Origin: Magnolia sinica
Taxonomy: Eukaryota; Streptophyta; Magnoliopsida; Magnoliales; Magnoliaceae
Direction: 5' to 3'
DNA length: 64,000 nt
Assembly: GCF_029962835.1 (NCBI RefSeq)
Contig: NC_080588.1
Span: 62,272,001 to 62,336,000 of the forward strand
Of the stretch, positions 1-11,422 are shown one piece after another; the first letter of the stretch is position 1, and each line of letters begins with the position of its first letter. The notes beneath the pieces are model-generated. The model saw only the letters and a program-made list of their open reading frames with translations, did not search any database and was not told where the DNA came from. Position numbers and translations under genes: made by a program.

Positions 1-988
1 ACTTTCTCAAATGGGTAACAGACAGTTAGGAATTAGGTTCCGAATCACAGACCATTCTAGCATACATATTTTGCATATGAACTTAGAAAGATAGTCTACC
101 CGTTAACCTATTTTGCCCAAATTCCTTATGTACTAATAATGTATAGATCATCTTACAGTATTAAACTGGGCATGATTAAAGAAGGTAAGTCAGGACCGTG
201 GTAAAAGTCCTTCTTTGGTAAAATTAGGCATCTTACCACACACTCACACCCGTCCTTGAAATCAACCACAATACCCATCATTTTTAGCTTCTTTCTATGA
301 CCATAGGTACCAATGTCATAGCACACATCATCAATGGAAGGAAGACCAAAGTATTAAGAGGTTGTTTCTCATTTCATATCAAGGATAGGTCCTAAGTTAC
401 ACCTTATTTCGACATACGGATCGGGACATAGATTCTTGAGCCTTGAGAGTAAAAATAATTTTTAAGAAGGGGTAAAAAAGTTATGAACTCAGTCAGGTTA
501 AGTAGGTACACTTGTCTACCCACTTATAGGCACAACGGAAGCTTGGTGGGCTAATAGCCCACTGGCCCAGGATCAAAGGAAATTGATCCAAGTTACACGT
601 AAGTTTAAGTCACTAAATAGGATCTGAATCTTCCTTATAATGTCAATAATAAAGTCATTGAAGAAAAGCAATTAGGGTTCGAGTATTAAACTAATTCATA
701 TTAAAGAATAGGCCTGACAATGGGTACGAGTTGAATTACAAATAGCCAAGGTCACTTTATCCCTAAATACGCTTGTTAAATATGGACCCAATAGGAGCCT
801 TAGCCAATTTCAGGGCGAAAAAGTTTTAATGAGGGTAGACTAAAGTGAGCCAGACTAGCATAGATAGTATATACCCTGTCATGCATATAAACTTAAATCA
901 ATAAAACTTAGGCAAAAGGAATAATAAAATCTTTACTTATTACCCTTAGCCAATTTCGGGGATGAAATTATTTTTAAGAAGGGTAGAT
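1..988 (+). mobile_element. Decayed 3' end of a gypsy-type internal region
   Basis: No open frame of interest. The stretch ends in a sequence like the 3' end of Ty3/gypsy internal regions: a TTTCGGGGATGAAATT motif followed by the purine-rich tract AAGAAGGGTAGA, directly abutting a TGTAACGCCC LTR start at 989. Related purine-rich motifs recur near 455-475 and 800-838, so the non-coding tail seems internally duplicated. The gag-pol part would lie left of the window. The assignment rests on the polypurine tract/LTR junction only. Confidence 0.5.
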
Positions 989-1437
989 TGTAACGCCCTG
1001 GATTTTTACCAACCTGGAGTTAGACGTCCTCAGGCAATGGGTCGATCATAACACCTTATTGACTTCTCATAACTCAATCCCAAAGTTTAAAATCTCTTTT
1101 CAACCCATTTCCTTCACAAATCTCACCTTTCACCACCTTATTCTTCACATTTTTTAAGTACTTTCATAGTAGATGTAATCCTAACTTTTAAATGATGGAG
1201 AATAATACTTAAACTTAAATTTACTTTAATAGTAAATATATAGATAAAAATGGATTTTGGGCCATTAGTCTTATGGAATCTAACAAAATAAATAGGTAAT
1301 TTTGATAGAGCAACCTAGTCTGTCGTAATTGGGCGACACGTAGTTAAGTACTAAACTAAATAATCGATGGATTTGGCTTGAACCACTTTCTATACAAACT
1401 ACAAGACTCAAAACCATTAAAATCACTAACTCAACAT

Positions 1438-2336
1438 TAGAGATGGGCATCGAGCCAAGTCGAGTCGAGGTGGGCCAAGCTCGGCTCGGCTTGTCCATGA
1501 TGTACTCGAGCTCGAGCTCAACCTTGAGCTCAACATTGAAGCTTGGCTTGTTTGTCAAAGTTGTCGAGTCGAGTCGAGTTTACCTTGAGTCGAGCTCGAG
1601 CTTGAGCTTGTTTGGTGAGAGAGTAATGTATTTTGTTCTTAATCCTCCTCTATTGATGAAAAATTCAAAAATCTTAGGAGAATCAAAGAGAAACCTAATG
1701 AAACAAAAAGCTTCGAATCAGATGAGGAAACCTGTAAGAATCGATCTGTTCTTGATCTTCTTCCACCAGCAGAAATCCAAGTACTATAAAAGAAACAGAG
1801 CAGAACACAGATCCAAAATCCAAGTGAAGAGCTCTAGCCAATCAGATCATTGGATTTCCTTGAAGCTCTAACAAATCTGAGAAGAACCCATCTTAGATTT
1901 CTTGGGTTTCTTGCCCAAGAAGTAGATCTCAAGAGATTAAAATCATACTATTGTGGAGCTGAAATGAAAACTGGTGGTGGTCCGGGCGGGCGTGCAGCTG
2001 GCAGTGGGTAGAGAAAGAGAAGATAGGGAAAGGGAAAGGGGGTGTGTGCAGTTGGGTAGAGACTCTAGGTTTTTATTATTTTTATTTTTTTTAGTTAAAA
2101 CTTAAAACTTATATTAATATTATATATATATAATATATTTATTAATCAACTCGAGTCGAGCTCGAGTTCGAGTCGAGTCGAAACGCCCCATAGATGAACT
2201 TGGCTTGAACTCAACTCGAGCTTCAAATAATTAGCTTGGCTCAGCTCGAATCGGTCATTCAAGCCAAGTTAATCCGAGCTGACTCAAGCTGAGTCGAGCG
2301 AGTTTTTCGAGCTAGCTCGACTCGTGACCAGCCCTA
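1438..2336. mobile_element. hAT-like non-autonomous element, copy 1
   Basis: It starts TAGAGATGGGC and ends CCAGCCCTA, imperfect terminal inverted repeats. It is flanked by a perfect 8-bp duplication CTCAACAT (1430-1437 and 2337-2344), the length typical of hAT elements. Both arms are runs of degenerate CGAG/CTCG words. The roughly 500-bp core (about 1620-2130) is unlike the core of the other copies: read on the minus strand it looks like a transcript leader (AAAACCTAG, then pyrimidine-rich, then short open stretches), suggesting captured host sequence. The 142-codon frame at 1443-1871 crosses arm and core and is probably not a gene. No transposase is visible. Confidence 0.85.
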
Positions 2337-2478
2337 CTCAACATTACTAAAAAACCTAGGAGCAATCTCAAAACCCAGTTGCTCACAGGAGCACATTGGA
2401 ACTCCATATTGGACCTGGACTGCGTGTCAAAAGTCCGATGACTGCGAAACTATAAGGTTATGACCATCTTACTGGGCT

Positions 2479-2483
2479 TGACA
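2479..2483 (+). repeat. Target-site duplication, left (TGACA)
   Basis: The 5-bp TGACA immediately before the chromovirus 5' LTR is repeated exactly at 15540-15544 after the 3' LTR, defining the insertion into the outer LTR. Confidence 0.9.
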
Positions 2484-3454
2484 TGTAAGACCCGTGTCCT
2501 AATCCGTACTGTTCCGTTAGCTTCCGCGGTCCTTTCGGTCAAATTCCGGCATCCTTCGCACCGTATTCGGCATTTGCGCACGATCCTAAGCCAGGACCCG
2601 CGCACCGACGTCAGCTCGATCCGAAACTTATGTCTTGGTGATCGCGTCGTCGCCGCGGTTCCAACGCCGTGACTTGCGCACCGAACCGATACCCAGGTAA
2701 GAAGATGCCGATCAGCGTTTATTCCGAAGAAACACCGCGCGTTGCGGATTTCGAGGGAATCTCTACACAATTAGTCCCACTAATTAACCATAAATGCAAC
2801 CATACCTCAAAGTACCTCACCCATTCCCTCTTTTTCCAAAAGTCCACCATCTTTCCACCTCACCATTCCTCTTTTCTCATTTTCAACCTCAACCATCCCT
2901 CTTCTCCACCAATTTCAAACTAAACCATACCTCTCATCACTCCTTTCTTACAACCACCACTCCACCCATCCCTCCATCCATTATTTCTATCTCTCCCTCT
3001 CATTCTCTAGCAAAATTTTCCAAATCCCATGAGAAATTTCACTCATCCAACACTCCTCTCTCAACTTCAAGTGTGGCCCACCCTCTCATCTCCAATCTCA
3101 ACCATTCATCCTTCATCAATCTCCATTAAAAGTGAAGGTAAGGAGCTAAGGAGTCCAAGGGAGCTAGGAGAAGGAAGATAAGGTGGGTATTTTTCCATTA
3201 ATTTAAATTTTTGGGCCCACTTGTTGGTGGGACCCATTTGGATGTATGTGATTTTATCAAGAGGGCCCATAGTGGCGGGGTTCCTCTATCTCACCGTGTA
3301 CCTCTTTCTCTATCTCTCTCTTTCTTTCTTTGTAATGATGTGGATCCCACCAATATGTGTTACATCTACTCCGTCCATCTACATCAGACGGTGTGGCCCA
3401 CTCTATTACAAGTGATGATCCACAACACCCTGTTTGGATGGGTCCAATACATCA

Positions 3455-3486
<32 letters not shown>

Positions 3487-6400
3487 TTATATGTGTATAT
3501 TTTATATAATATACATATAGCATATATAATATAATATGTATTTTATATATATACTATAAGATATATTATAAGCAGTGGTGGGCCATGTCTACGTGGGACC
3601 CACCACAATGATTTGAATTTGTAAATCGTCCAGCGTCCCTGGACGCTGGACGTTACAAGCAGCACTTAAAAAAATATATATATATATATGTAATAAATAA
3701 AAGAGAGAGATGGGCCACTCATGCAGGCCCCACCTTGATGTATATGTAAGATCCGAGCCGTCCATGTTGTTCCTCAACTCATTTTAGGCGTTGAGGAAAA
3801 ATGAAGTTGATCCCATGTTCTGCGGGCCGTACCATAGGAAACAGTGTCCCTACCTTTGATTTGCTCCCTGATGCTCCTGTACATCTGAAAAAGGCTCAAT
3901 ATTGGACTCTATGGGTTGGTATCAAGCCACAGAGACCAATGAATGGAGTGGATCTTACTAATGCGGGCCCCACCTAGGAAAACCGCAACAAAACCCCTTT
4001 TGTTCAAAAAAATTTTAAAAGCAGAAGCTGCCACCTGCTGCCGCTGCTGCGGCGCACTGCCAGGCCATCGACGGCGGACGGGTCAGGGGCTCACGGCCAT
4101 GTGGGCCCCATCTTGGTGTGTTTTCGACGATCAACACCGTCGTTTGATGAGTACCCTCACCCACGCGCCCACGCCAAAAATCAGCCTTATACGGAATCTT
4201 TGGTGGGCCACACCATCGAAATCATATGAAGACATTCCTAATCATATAAAAACACTTGGTGGGACCCGTCCGAAATTTGGATGAATCTGAAATTTGGTCT
4301 GAACGGTCAGTTAGGTGGGACTCACTGATTGGATGGGCTGGATTGTGAATTACATCTCGGTGGGCCCCAAAACAAAAAAAAAAAAAAATAAAATAAAAAA
4401 AATAAAATAAAAAAAAAATTTAAAAGCAGCAGCGCTGCTGCTGCTGCTGCATTGACGGGCGGCCACGAGGCAGGGACCCACGGCTCCATCCGTGGGCCCC
4501 ACCATGATGTATATCTTGTATCCACACCGCCCATTTGGTGGGCCACTATCTGATGTGGACCCCCTCTAAAAATCAGGCTTATCCAACGCTCGGGTGGCCC
4601 ACATCACAAGAAACAGTGTGAATTGAACTCTACCATTGAAACCCTACCCTATCCACGAGTTGCATGACAAATAAACATCCTGGTGGGCCCCCTGGTCCCG
4701 TGACCTTATGAAGACGTTGGATTTCAAATGAACATTTCAGTGGGCCTTACCCAAGGTCCAAGTGACCTTATGAATAGGTTGGATTTCAAATAAATATTAT
4801 GGTGGGCCCTAGGCCCATGTGGTGGAGCCATATTAATGTATTTCTAGCCGTTGGGGAGGCCCACCTTGATATATATAAGGCCCATGAGGTTAGGCCCATT
4901 CGATGTATTGGTGGCCCGATGTCGAGGCCCACTCTGATATCTATAAGGGCCATGTTACGAGACTCATTGTGACGTATTCTAAGGCTCATGGGTTATGGCC
5001 CATTGCAATGTACATAAGGCCCACTAATGCGGCCCACTTGACTTATATAAGGCCCATATGAGATGGCCCATTTGATGTATCGAGCACTATGGGTCGAGGC
5101 CCAATGAGATGTATATTAGTCCATTGCAATGTGTGATTTCCTATAGTTTGTGTAATGGTGCTTTATGGCGGGCTAAGCCTTGGGAACAATGTTGGTTTGG
5201 ACGTCCACATTGTAAGGACAATGTTGGTTAAATGTCCGCATTGTCATACTCCTTAAGGCCACTGATAGGTTCATATTTATACTCTGCAGGCCGTCTAGGC
5301 CCATTTATGTGATACGCAGAGCCATCCCTATATGCATGTTTAGTATAGATCCATGGTTCATGATCATTCGCATCATATGTATGCCTGACGTGAGGAGTGA
5401 CCGATCATAGCATATGCCTTGGGGCAGACTGGCTCCCTGATAGGCGGAGTTGCCCCATATAAGTGCATGGTACATACAGACTGTTGCATGACGATAATGT
5501 GACTCATGCACTTGCATTTGTGTGATTATAGTTACTATATGCCCTAGCGACATCAGGGCCATAGCCTCCACTGACACACATCGTGGATGGCGGGATTGGA
5601 TACCGAATATTTGATTTTAGCATACGGGCACCATAGATGTCCCCGGGTGAAAATCCCTAAACCCGATGGTACAGAGGATGACTCCAACGTCGAGACCGAG
5701 TGGATATACGAGCGCATGAGGGCCGAATACCGGGAGGCCGCGTCTCCCACCGTGTCGTGGTCGGTTGGAAAGGAGTGTGGCCTTACTCGCCCGAGGGTAG
5801 GGGCAATACTAGTGAGTTTGACCGGCTCGCGAATGGGTCCGCTATCGACGTCTTAGGATAGGTATTGGCAGACTATTGGTCGGGCGGATAGTGAGGTTTC
5901 TTACGCTCGCTTGGATGTGCGGCTAGGAGAGCGGCAGTGCCATTTGGAGTGTATTGAACCCCGGTGATTATCCAGAATGAGAACTATACTGATACATGTT
6001 GAGGTTTGGTATGCTTGAGTTGCATCTTGCATCGCATGGCCGTGTATGGCCGATAGCATTCATATCTTGCACCGCATAGCCTTGGTACGGCAATTTGCAT
6101 TCATGTACTCATCACCATGATTCCGCATCACTCTGACCTTGCATTTTGAGCACGCTTATATTGCGCACACACTCACACCACCCTCTAAGCTTTCTATAAG
6201 CTTATGCACGATTGATGCGTGCAGGTGACGCCAGGACGCAGTCGCAACCATAGTCTCGCTGTAGTTGGAGCGTGCAGCTGAGCTTCTGGAGTTTGCTTCT
6301 TTTGTTACATTGTATTTTTCCCTTTTGTCGCATTGTACTAAAAAGTTTTTGATCATAGTGGATTTTGTGGTGGTGTTCTTGTGGTTATTAGTTGTGGGTT

Positions 6401-6581
6401 ATGCTTGTGTTATGCTCATTATGAATCAGACTGATGATTTGAAATCCTCCTTGTAGTATCCCAGGATCGGAACCTGGTGAATGGGTGCCGGGATCCGAAA
6501 ATGGGGTTCTACGGAGGCTGTCGGCGCCGGATTCGGCGATCGGGAATTTTGTGAGCCCGGTTTCCGAGTTCGGGCGTGACA
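2484..6581 (+). repeat. 5' LTR of the chromovirus (4098 bp)
   Basis: Starts TGTAAGACCC and ends GGGCGTGACA. It is nearly identical to the 3' LTR over most of its length but differs in two blocks (about 4020-4105 and 4636-4700). It contains an AT microsatellite (about 3459-3480), two A-rich segments each followed by AAAAGCAG and CTG-rich sequence (about 4005-4060 and 4370-4450), and several GTGGGCCCCACC-type tracts resembling the foldback MITEs elsewhere in the window. Short open frames inside it are not conserved genes. Confidence 0.92.
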
Positions 6582-6735
6582 GAAGCCTCGTTCATAACTC
6601 GGGAATAACCAAGAACAACATTACATGTCTGCTATGAATGATTAAGTCCTAAGTTCGGATAGCCTAGCGACCCTTAACATGCGTGCCTTCGTGAGCCTTT
6701 AAGATGATAGGCACCTTCGCTCTTTCCTGTAGGAC

Positions 6736-7720
6736 ATGGCGCGTAGGAGAGTGACCCGATCGACTCCCGCACCACCCTCGACTCTCGCTCCACCACCTGC
6801 GGCTCCCCACTACTACCTACGACCCTGGTCCACCACCAGAGATTCCTACCGCCCATCCCGAGGATGCTGCTCCTCCACCAGAGACCGGTGCCGATCCGAC
6901 CGTATCCGTGAGTGCTTCTCCGCACGCAGATGCCGCAGTCCGTGACGGCCGCACTCGGGCGAGTGCACACTCGGTTGTTTCACCGGCCCAGCCAGGCAAG
7001 AGCGCGCGAGTGCCCTACTTCGAGAGTTTCGACAGTTTGATCCTCCACGATTCTAGGGCGAGCCAGATCCGCGCAGCTGAGAGGTGGCGCTCCGATGTGG
7101 AGAAGATTTTTGATACCATGTCATGTACGACCGAGCTGAGTTCGTTGGCGGTGTTCCTTTTCCGTGGCGAGGCCGAGCAATCGTGGACCTCGATTACCGC
7201 GTCCGCAGGCTCGACTACGTCCGGACGTGGGATGATTTTATAGATCGATTCGAGGAGCAGTATTTCCCTACACATACGACATCCGAGAGCACTAGAGTTC
7301 GAGACTCGGTGCAGGGAGACATGACCGTGGCACAATACGCGGCTCGCTTCGTGGCGCTTCGAGGTTTGCGCCATATATGATTGATGATGAGGCGGCAAGG
7401 CCCGCCGTTTCGAGAGCGGCCTTACGTTACGGTCTTCGAGGCCGTGTGATTGGGCACGAGCTTCCGACCTTTCAGCCGTAATGCCGAGGGCTCAGATTTA
7501 TGAGATCGAGTGGGCCGGCACACAGAGCGCAGAGATCAGAGGAGGGGTCAAGAGGCAGACCCCCTCCAGTAGCTCCAGCATCAATTGACGACCACAGAGG
7601 TATAGGAGCCACCCACTTGCTAGAGCAGCAGCCCTAGAAGCACCTCCAGCGCCACCCCAGCACCCTTTGCAGGGACTTGTTTTGGATGTGGTGGGTCAGG
7701 GCATCGCTGTCCGAGTGCCC
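6736..7720 (+). pseudogene. gag remnant of the chromovirus
   Basis: The ATG at 6736 opens a basic, Pro-rich start (MARRRVTRSTPA). A retrotransposon-gag domain follows in pieces: AERWRSDVEKIFDTM at about 7075-7120 in one frame, then TWDDFIDRFEEQYFP and MTVAQYAARFVALRG at about 7225-7365 in another, so at least one frameshift lies near 7130. From 7380 to 7660 no frame stays open. At about 7668-7705 a CFGCGGSGHRC stretch resembles the CCHC zinc knuckle but lacks correct spacing for the last cysteine. The protein would coat the genomic RNA; this copy cannot make it. Confidence 0.8.
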
Positions 7721-7939
7721 TCGCCCTCATCTGCAGCAGCCGAGAGGACCACAGGCCTCACCTACATCGGCCGAGAGCACCACGGCTCCAAAGACAGGCG
7801 ACCTCGGAAACGCTCCAAAGACAAGAATGCCCCATCAAGAAGACGCCACCCACCTCACCACCGAGGCCTCAGAGAGAGCAGAGGCAAGAGATAGCCGCCG
7901 CAGAGGCGCAGCAGACTGTGGACCTCAGAGAGGACAGCA

Positions 7940-8430
7940 CCTCCCCACCGGCTCAGCTAGGTTCTACGCGGCTCAGCAGAATCGCAATCATCCGGAGGAG
8001 TTGTCGAGGGTATACTTCCGTCTCTTCATGCATCGCCGAGTATTATTTGATTCTGGCGCTTCTCACTCATTCATGTCCGAGGGTTTCTGCCGATCGACTG
8101 GATGGCAGACAGAGTCTACTAGTGAGGGATTGACCGTATCGACGCCCTTGGGGAGGACCGCAGTATTGGGCCGTTTCTGTCCATCTTGCCCGGTTCTTGT
8201 CGGTGATATCTTTTTGCCTGCCGACTTATTTGTGCTGCCGATGAAGATTTCGACGTTATCTTGGGCATGGATTGGCTTGCCGAGTACCACGCTATCTTGG
8301 ATCGTTTCTACGAGGATCCACATTCGCATACCAGGCTTGCCTGCAGCTTCCGAGCTTCATCGGAGCCCGAGGAGAGCCGTTATCTTGCTTGATGACTTGC
8401 GCAGCCGAGGAGCCTATTGCCTTGTGTATT
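7940..8430 (+). pseudogene. Retroviral-type aspartic protease remnant
   Basis: The LFDSGASHSFMS active-site motif is read at about 8045-8080, the DSGA form typical of plant gypsy proteases, preceded by a short RVYFRLF-like strand. Downstream the frame shifts near 8235-8245: residues matching the family's VILGMDWL region appear in the next frame (about 8250-8275). The domain would process the gag-pol polyprotein. It overlaps the start of the RT frame by position, but the true frame runs on into RT once the shift is allowed for. Confidence 0.85.
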
Positions 8431-9912
8431 GATCGGTTGCTAGTTGTCTGCGACTTCCCCGACGTGTTCCAGGAGATTCCCGGATTGCCTCCTCGCCGTC
8501 ATATCGAGTTTCAGATCGACCTTGTGCCTGGTACCGCGCCTATCTCGAAGGCCCCGTACCGTATGGCACCGATGGAGTTGCGTGAGCTGCAGCGTCAGTT
8601 GGACGAGTTGCGTGAGTTGGGATTTATTCGTCCGAGCAGCTCGCCTTGGGGAGCGCCGGTACTCTTCGTTAGGAAGAAGGATGGCTCGTTGAGACTCTGC
8701 GTAGATTACCGCGAGCTCAACCGGGTCACGATTAAGAACAAGTACCCGCTCCCAAGGATAGACGATTTATTTGATCAGCTGCAGGGTGCACAGTTCTTTT
8801 CGAAGATTGACCTGCGTTCTGGTTATCATCAGATTCGTGTCCGAGAGGAGGACATCCCGAAGACAGCTTTCAGGACGCGTTATGGTCATTTTGAGTTTCA
8901 GGTCATGTCCTTTGGACTGACCAATGCACCCGCGGTCTTCATGCAGTTGATGAACGAGGTCTTTCGTCCATATCTCGATCAGTTTGTTGTGGTCTTCATT
9001 GACGACATACTGATATATTCGAGGACCCGTGAGGACCATATGCAGCATCTAGAGATCGCCTTGCAGACCCTCCGTGCCCACCAACTATATGCGAAGCTGG
9101 AGAAGTGTGAGTTCTGGCAGGAGGAGGTGAGATTCCTCGGTCACGTGGTGACGAGGGAGGGTGTCGCAGTGGACCCCTCGAAGGTTGAGGCAGTGCGTCA
9201 GTGGGGTCAGCCCACGACTGCGTCCGAGATCCGCAGTTTCCTTGGTTTAGCGGGATATTATCGGCGTTTCATCGAGGGCTTCTCCCGTATTGCAGCCCCG
9301 TTGACCAGGTTGACTCGGAAGGGCGCAGAGTTTATTTGGAGCGACGCCTGTGAGCGAGCATTTATGGAGCTGAAGGATCGTCTGACGTCCGCTCCTGTCC
9401 TCACTCTTCCCTCTGGGAGTGATGGATTCGTGGTATTTACCGATGCTTCGCGTATTGGATTGGGTGCTGTCCTGATGCAGCACGGTAGACCTGTAGCATT
9501 TGCGTCTCGCCAGCTCAAGGTTCATGAGCTGAACTACCCCACGCACGATTTGGAGCTGGCAGCAGTCGTCTTCGCACTGAAGGTGTGGAGACACTATCTC
9601 TATGGGGTTAGGTTCGAGCTCTTCTCTGACCACAAGAGCTTGAAGTACCTATTTTCTCAGTCTGAGCTGAACATGAGACAGAGACGCTGGATGGAGCTTC
9701 TGAAGGACTATGATTTTGACCTCCGGACCACCTGTGCAAGGCGAATGTGGTGGCGGATGCCCTTAGCCGTCACCACGAGGCCTGGTGGCACATATGATGA
9801 TTCAGAATGGAAGATGCTCGAGGATATAGCAGAGTACGACTTTGATTTTGGTCTCAGCCCCTTAGTGCAGTTATCGAGCCTGCCGATTCAACCTCTCTTG
9901 TCGCAAGGGTGA
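8272..9912 (+). CDS. Reverse transcriptase-RNase H frame of the chromovirus (546 codons)
   Basis: This is the one long intact frame of the element. RT runs from about residue 75 ([13 protein letters not shown]) through [52 protein letters not shown] and the catalytic [11 protein letters not shown] (about 8990-9022) to the thumb and connection region ([12 protein letters not shown]). RNase H follows with [37 protein letters not shown] and LFSDHKSL, keeping the acidic residues. Near 9735 the frame slips: the usual [10 protein letters not shown] end of RNase H is in another frame, so the last 60 codons are off-frame. In a working element it would be part of the gag-pol polyprotein; the ATG at 8272 is not a real initiator. 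Confidence 0.93.
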   Translation: MACRVPRYLGSFLRGSTFAYQACLQLPSFIGARGEPLSCLMTCAAEEPIALCIDRLLVVCDFPDVFQEIPGLPPRRHIEFQIDLVPGTAPISKAPYRMAPMELRELQRQLDELRELGFIRPSSSPWGAPVLFVRKKDGSLRLCVDYRELNRVTIKNKYPLPRIDDLFDQLQGAQFFSKIDLRSGYHQIRVREEDIPKTAFRTRYGHFEFQVMSFGLTNAPAVFMQLMNEVFRPYLDQFVVVFIDDILIYSRTREDHMQHLEIALQTLRAHQLYAKLEKCEFWQEEVRFLGHVVTREGVAVDPSKVEAVRQWGQPTTASEIRSFLGLAGYYRRFIEGFSRIAAPLTRLTRKGAEFIWSDACERAFMELKDRLTSAPVLTLPSGSDGFVVFTDASRIGLGAVLMQHGRPVAFASRQLKVHELNYPTHDLELAAVVFALKVWRHYLYGVRFELFSDHKSLKYLFSQSELNMRQRRWMELLKDYDFDLRTTCARRMWWRMPLAVTTRPGGTYDDSEWKMLEDIAEYDFDFGLSPLVQLSSLPIQPLLSQG

Positions 9913-10067
9913 TCGAGGCTCGCAGACAGATGAGTCGTTACAGGATTACCGAGCAAATGCGGCATCTGAGAGTCAGAATTGGCAGATTGGTGCCGATGGT
10001 GGACTTCGCTTTAGAGGCCGATTGTGTGTCCGGAATATTCCGAGTTACGAGAGATCTTATGACCGAG

Positions 10068-10740
10068 GCACATCGATCGCGATTTTCTATCCACCCGGCT
10101 CGACGAAGATGTACCGTGATATGAGGAGGCGGTATTTTTGGGCGGGGAAGCGCCAGATCGCCAGCTTTTGTGGCCGAGTGTGACACTTGCCGCGTGTCAA
10201 GGCCGATCATCGGAGACCCCCTTTACAGCCGCTGAGCGTCCCGATGTGGAAGTGGGAGCACGTATCCACAGATTTTATTATGGGTTTGCCGAGGACTCAG
10301 CGCGGTCATGACGCTATCTGGGTTGTCATGGACCGTCTGACGAAGTCGGCACATTTTCTTGCGATTCGTGTGACTTGGCCTTTGGACCGGCTTGCGAGGT
10401 TATTCCTTGAGGAGATTGTGAGATCGCACGCGTGCCGGCCTCGATCGTTTCGACCGAGATCCGAGATTCACGTCTCAGTTGGAGCTTTCAGAGAGCTATG
10501 GGCACCGATTTGCAGCTCATGCGTATCATCCGCAGACGATGGCCAAACCGAAAGGGTCAACCGGATCCTTGAGGATATGCTTCGGCCCGCGTGATTGACT
10601 TCGGTGGTATGGATAAGCATTTGCGACTAGTTGAGTTCGTATACAACAACAGCTATCAGGCGACTATTGGTATGACTCCTTTTGAGGCATTATATGGCAG
10701 ACCGTGCAGATCTCCGAGTTGTTGGACCGAGGTTGGAGAG
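10068..10740 (+). pseudogene. Integrase remnant (zinc-binding and catalytic core)
   Basis: The N-terminal HHCC domain is recognisable in two frames: a His pair near 10066-10105, and YRDMRRRYFWAG followed by CDTC at about 10110-10192. The core begins DFIMGLPRTQRGHDAIWVV at about 10270-10330 (first catalytic Asp), continues in another frame with a DRDPRFTSQ-like stretch near 10450-10480 (second Asp) and ends [15 protein letters not shown] at about 10540-10590 (Glu). At least two frameshifts separate these blocks. The domain would insert element cDNA into chromosomes; this copy is inactive. Confidence 0.85.
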
Positions 10741-11297
10741 TGACGTCTCCTAGGTCCTGAGATTGTGCAGCAAACGTCAGAGGTTATCGATATCATCAAG
10801 CAAAGGATATACACAGCTCAGAGCTGGCAGAAGAGTTTTGCTGATCGCCGGTGTCATCCCTTGGAGTTTAATGTAGGGGACCACGTGTATCTCAAGGTCT
10901 CGCCCATGAAGGGCGTAGTTTGATTTGGAGCGATGGGCAAGCTTACCCCGAGATTCATAGGACCTTTCGAGATCATTAAGTGCATTGGTGTCGTGGCCTA
11001 TCGGCTTGCCTTACCATCTTAGTTGTCTGGCATTTACAATGTTTTCCACGTCTCTATGTTGAGGAAGTGTGGGTCAGATGTAGTTCTTGTTATCGATTAG
11101 TAGCCGTTGGAGGTTTGTGAGGACGCTTCTTACATTAAGCAACTAGTTCATATCCTTGATCGGAAGGAGCAGATCCTCCGCACTAAGGTTATTCCCTTGG
11201 TGAAGGTTTAGTGAGGTCACCATTCTGTTGATGAGGCGTCTTAGGAGCGCGAGGCTGAGATTCGAGAGCGCTATCCTCATCTTTTTGATGATTGATT
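10741..11297 (+). pseudogene. Integrase C-terminus and chromodomain with eight in-frame stops
   Basis: One uninterrupted frame by spacing, with no indel, reads GPEIVQQT, DRRCHPLEF, GDHVYLKVSPMKGV, PRFIGPFEI and NVFHVSML, then the chromodomain block YIKQLVHILDRKEQILR, TKVIPLVKV and EREAEIRERYPHLF, ending with TGA at 11295. Stops interrupt at 10741, 10921, 11020, 11098, 11101, 11209, 11212 and 11242. Chromodomains of this lineage are thought to steer integration to heterochromatin. Most of the stops fall where the family has Arg, Gln or Trp codons, which fits C-to-T or G-to-A change. Confidence 0.85.
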
Positions 11298-11382
11298 GTA
11301 TGTTGTATGCTGTCTCTGATATTTATATGGCGATGTCTTGCTTCCTCTTCTATTATGATTTATGTTTTCTTGTGTTGATTGT

Positions 11383-11422
11383 TTAAATTTCGAGGACGAA
11401 ATTTTTATTTGGTGGGGAGAGC
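11383..11422 (+). other. Polypurine tract region of the chromovirus
   Basis: TTTCGAGGACGAAATT followed by GGTGGGGAGAGC abuts the 3' LTR start at 11423. This arrangement is the usual plus-strand priming site of plant chromoviruses. Confidence 0.85.

Noticed and set aside
1443-1871. 142-codon frame in the hAT-like element
   Set aside because: It begins in the CGAG-rich arm and runs into the core; no transposase or host domain visible.
2450-3534. Open frames inside the chromovirus LTRs
   Set aside because: They recur in both LTRs, as expected for a repeat, and lack similarity to protein families; LTRs are non-coding here.
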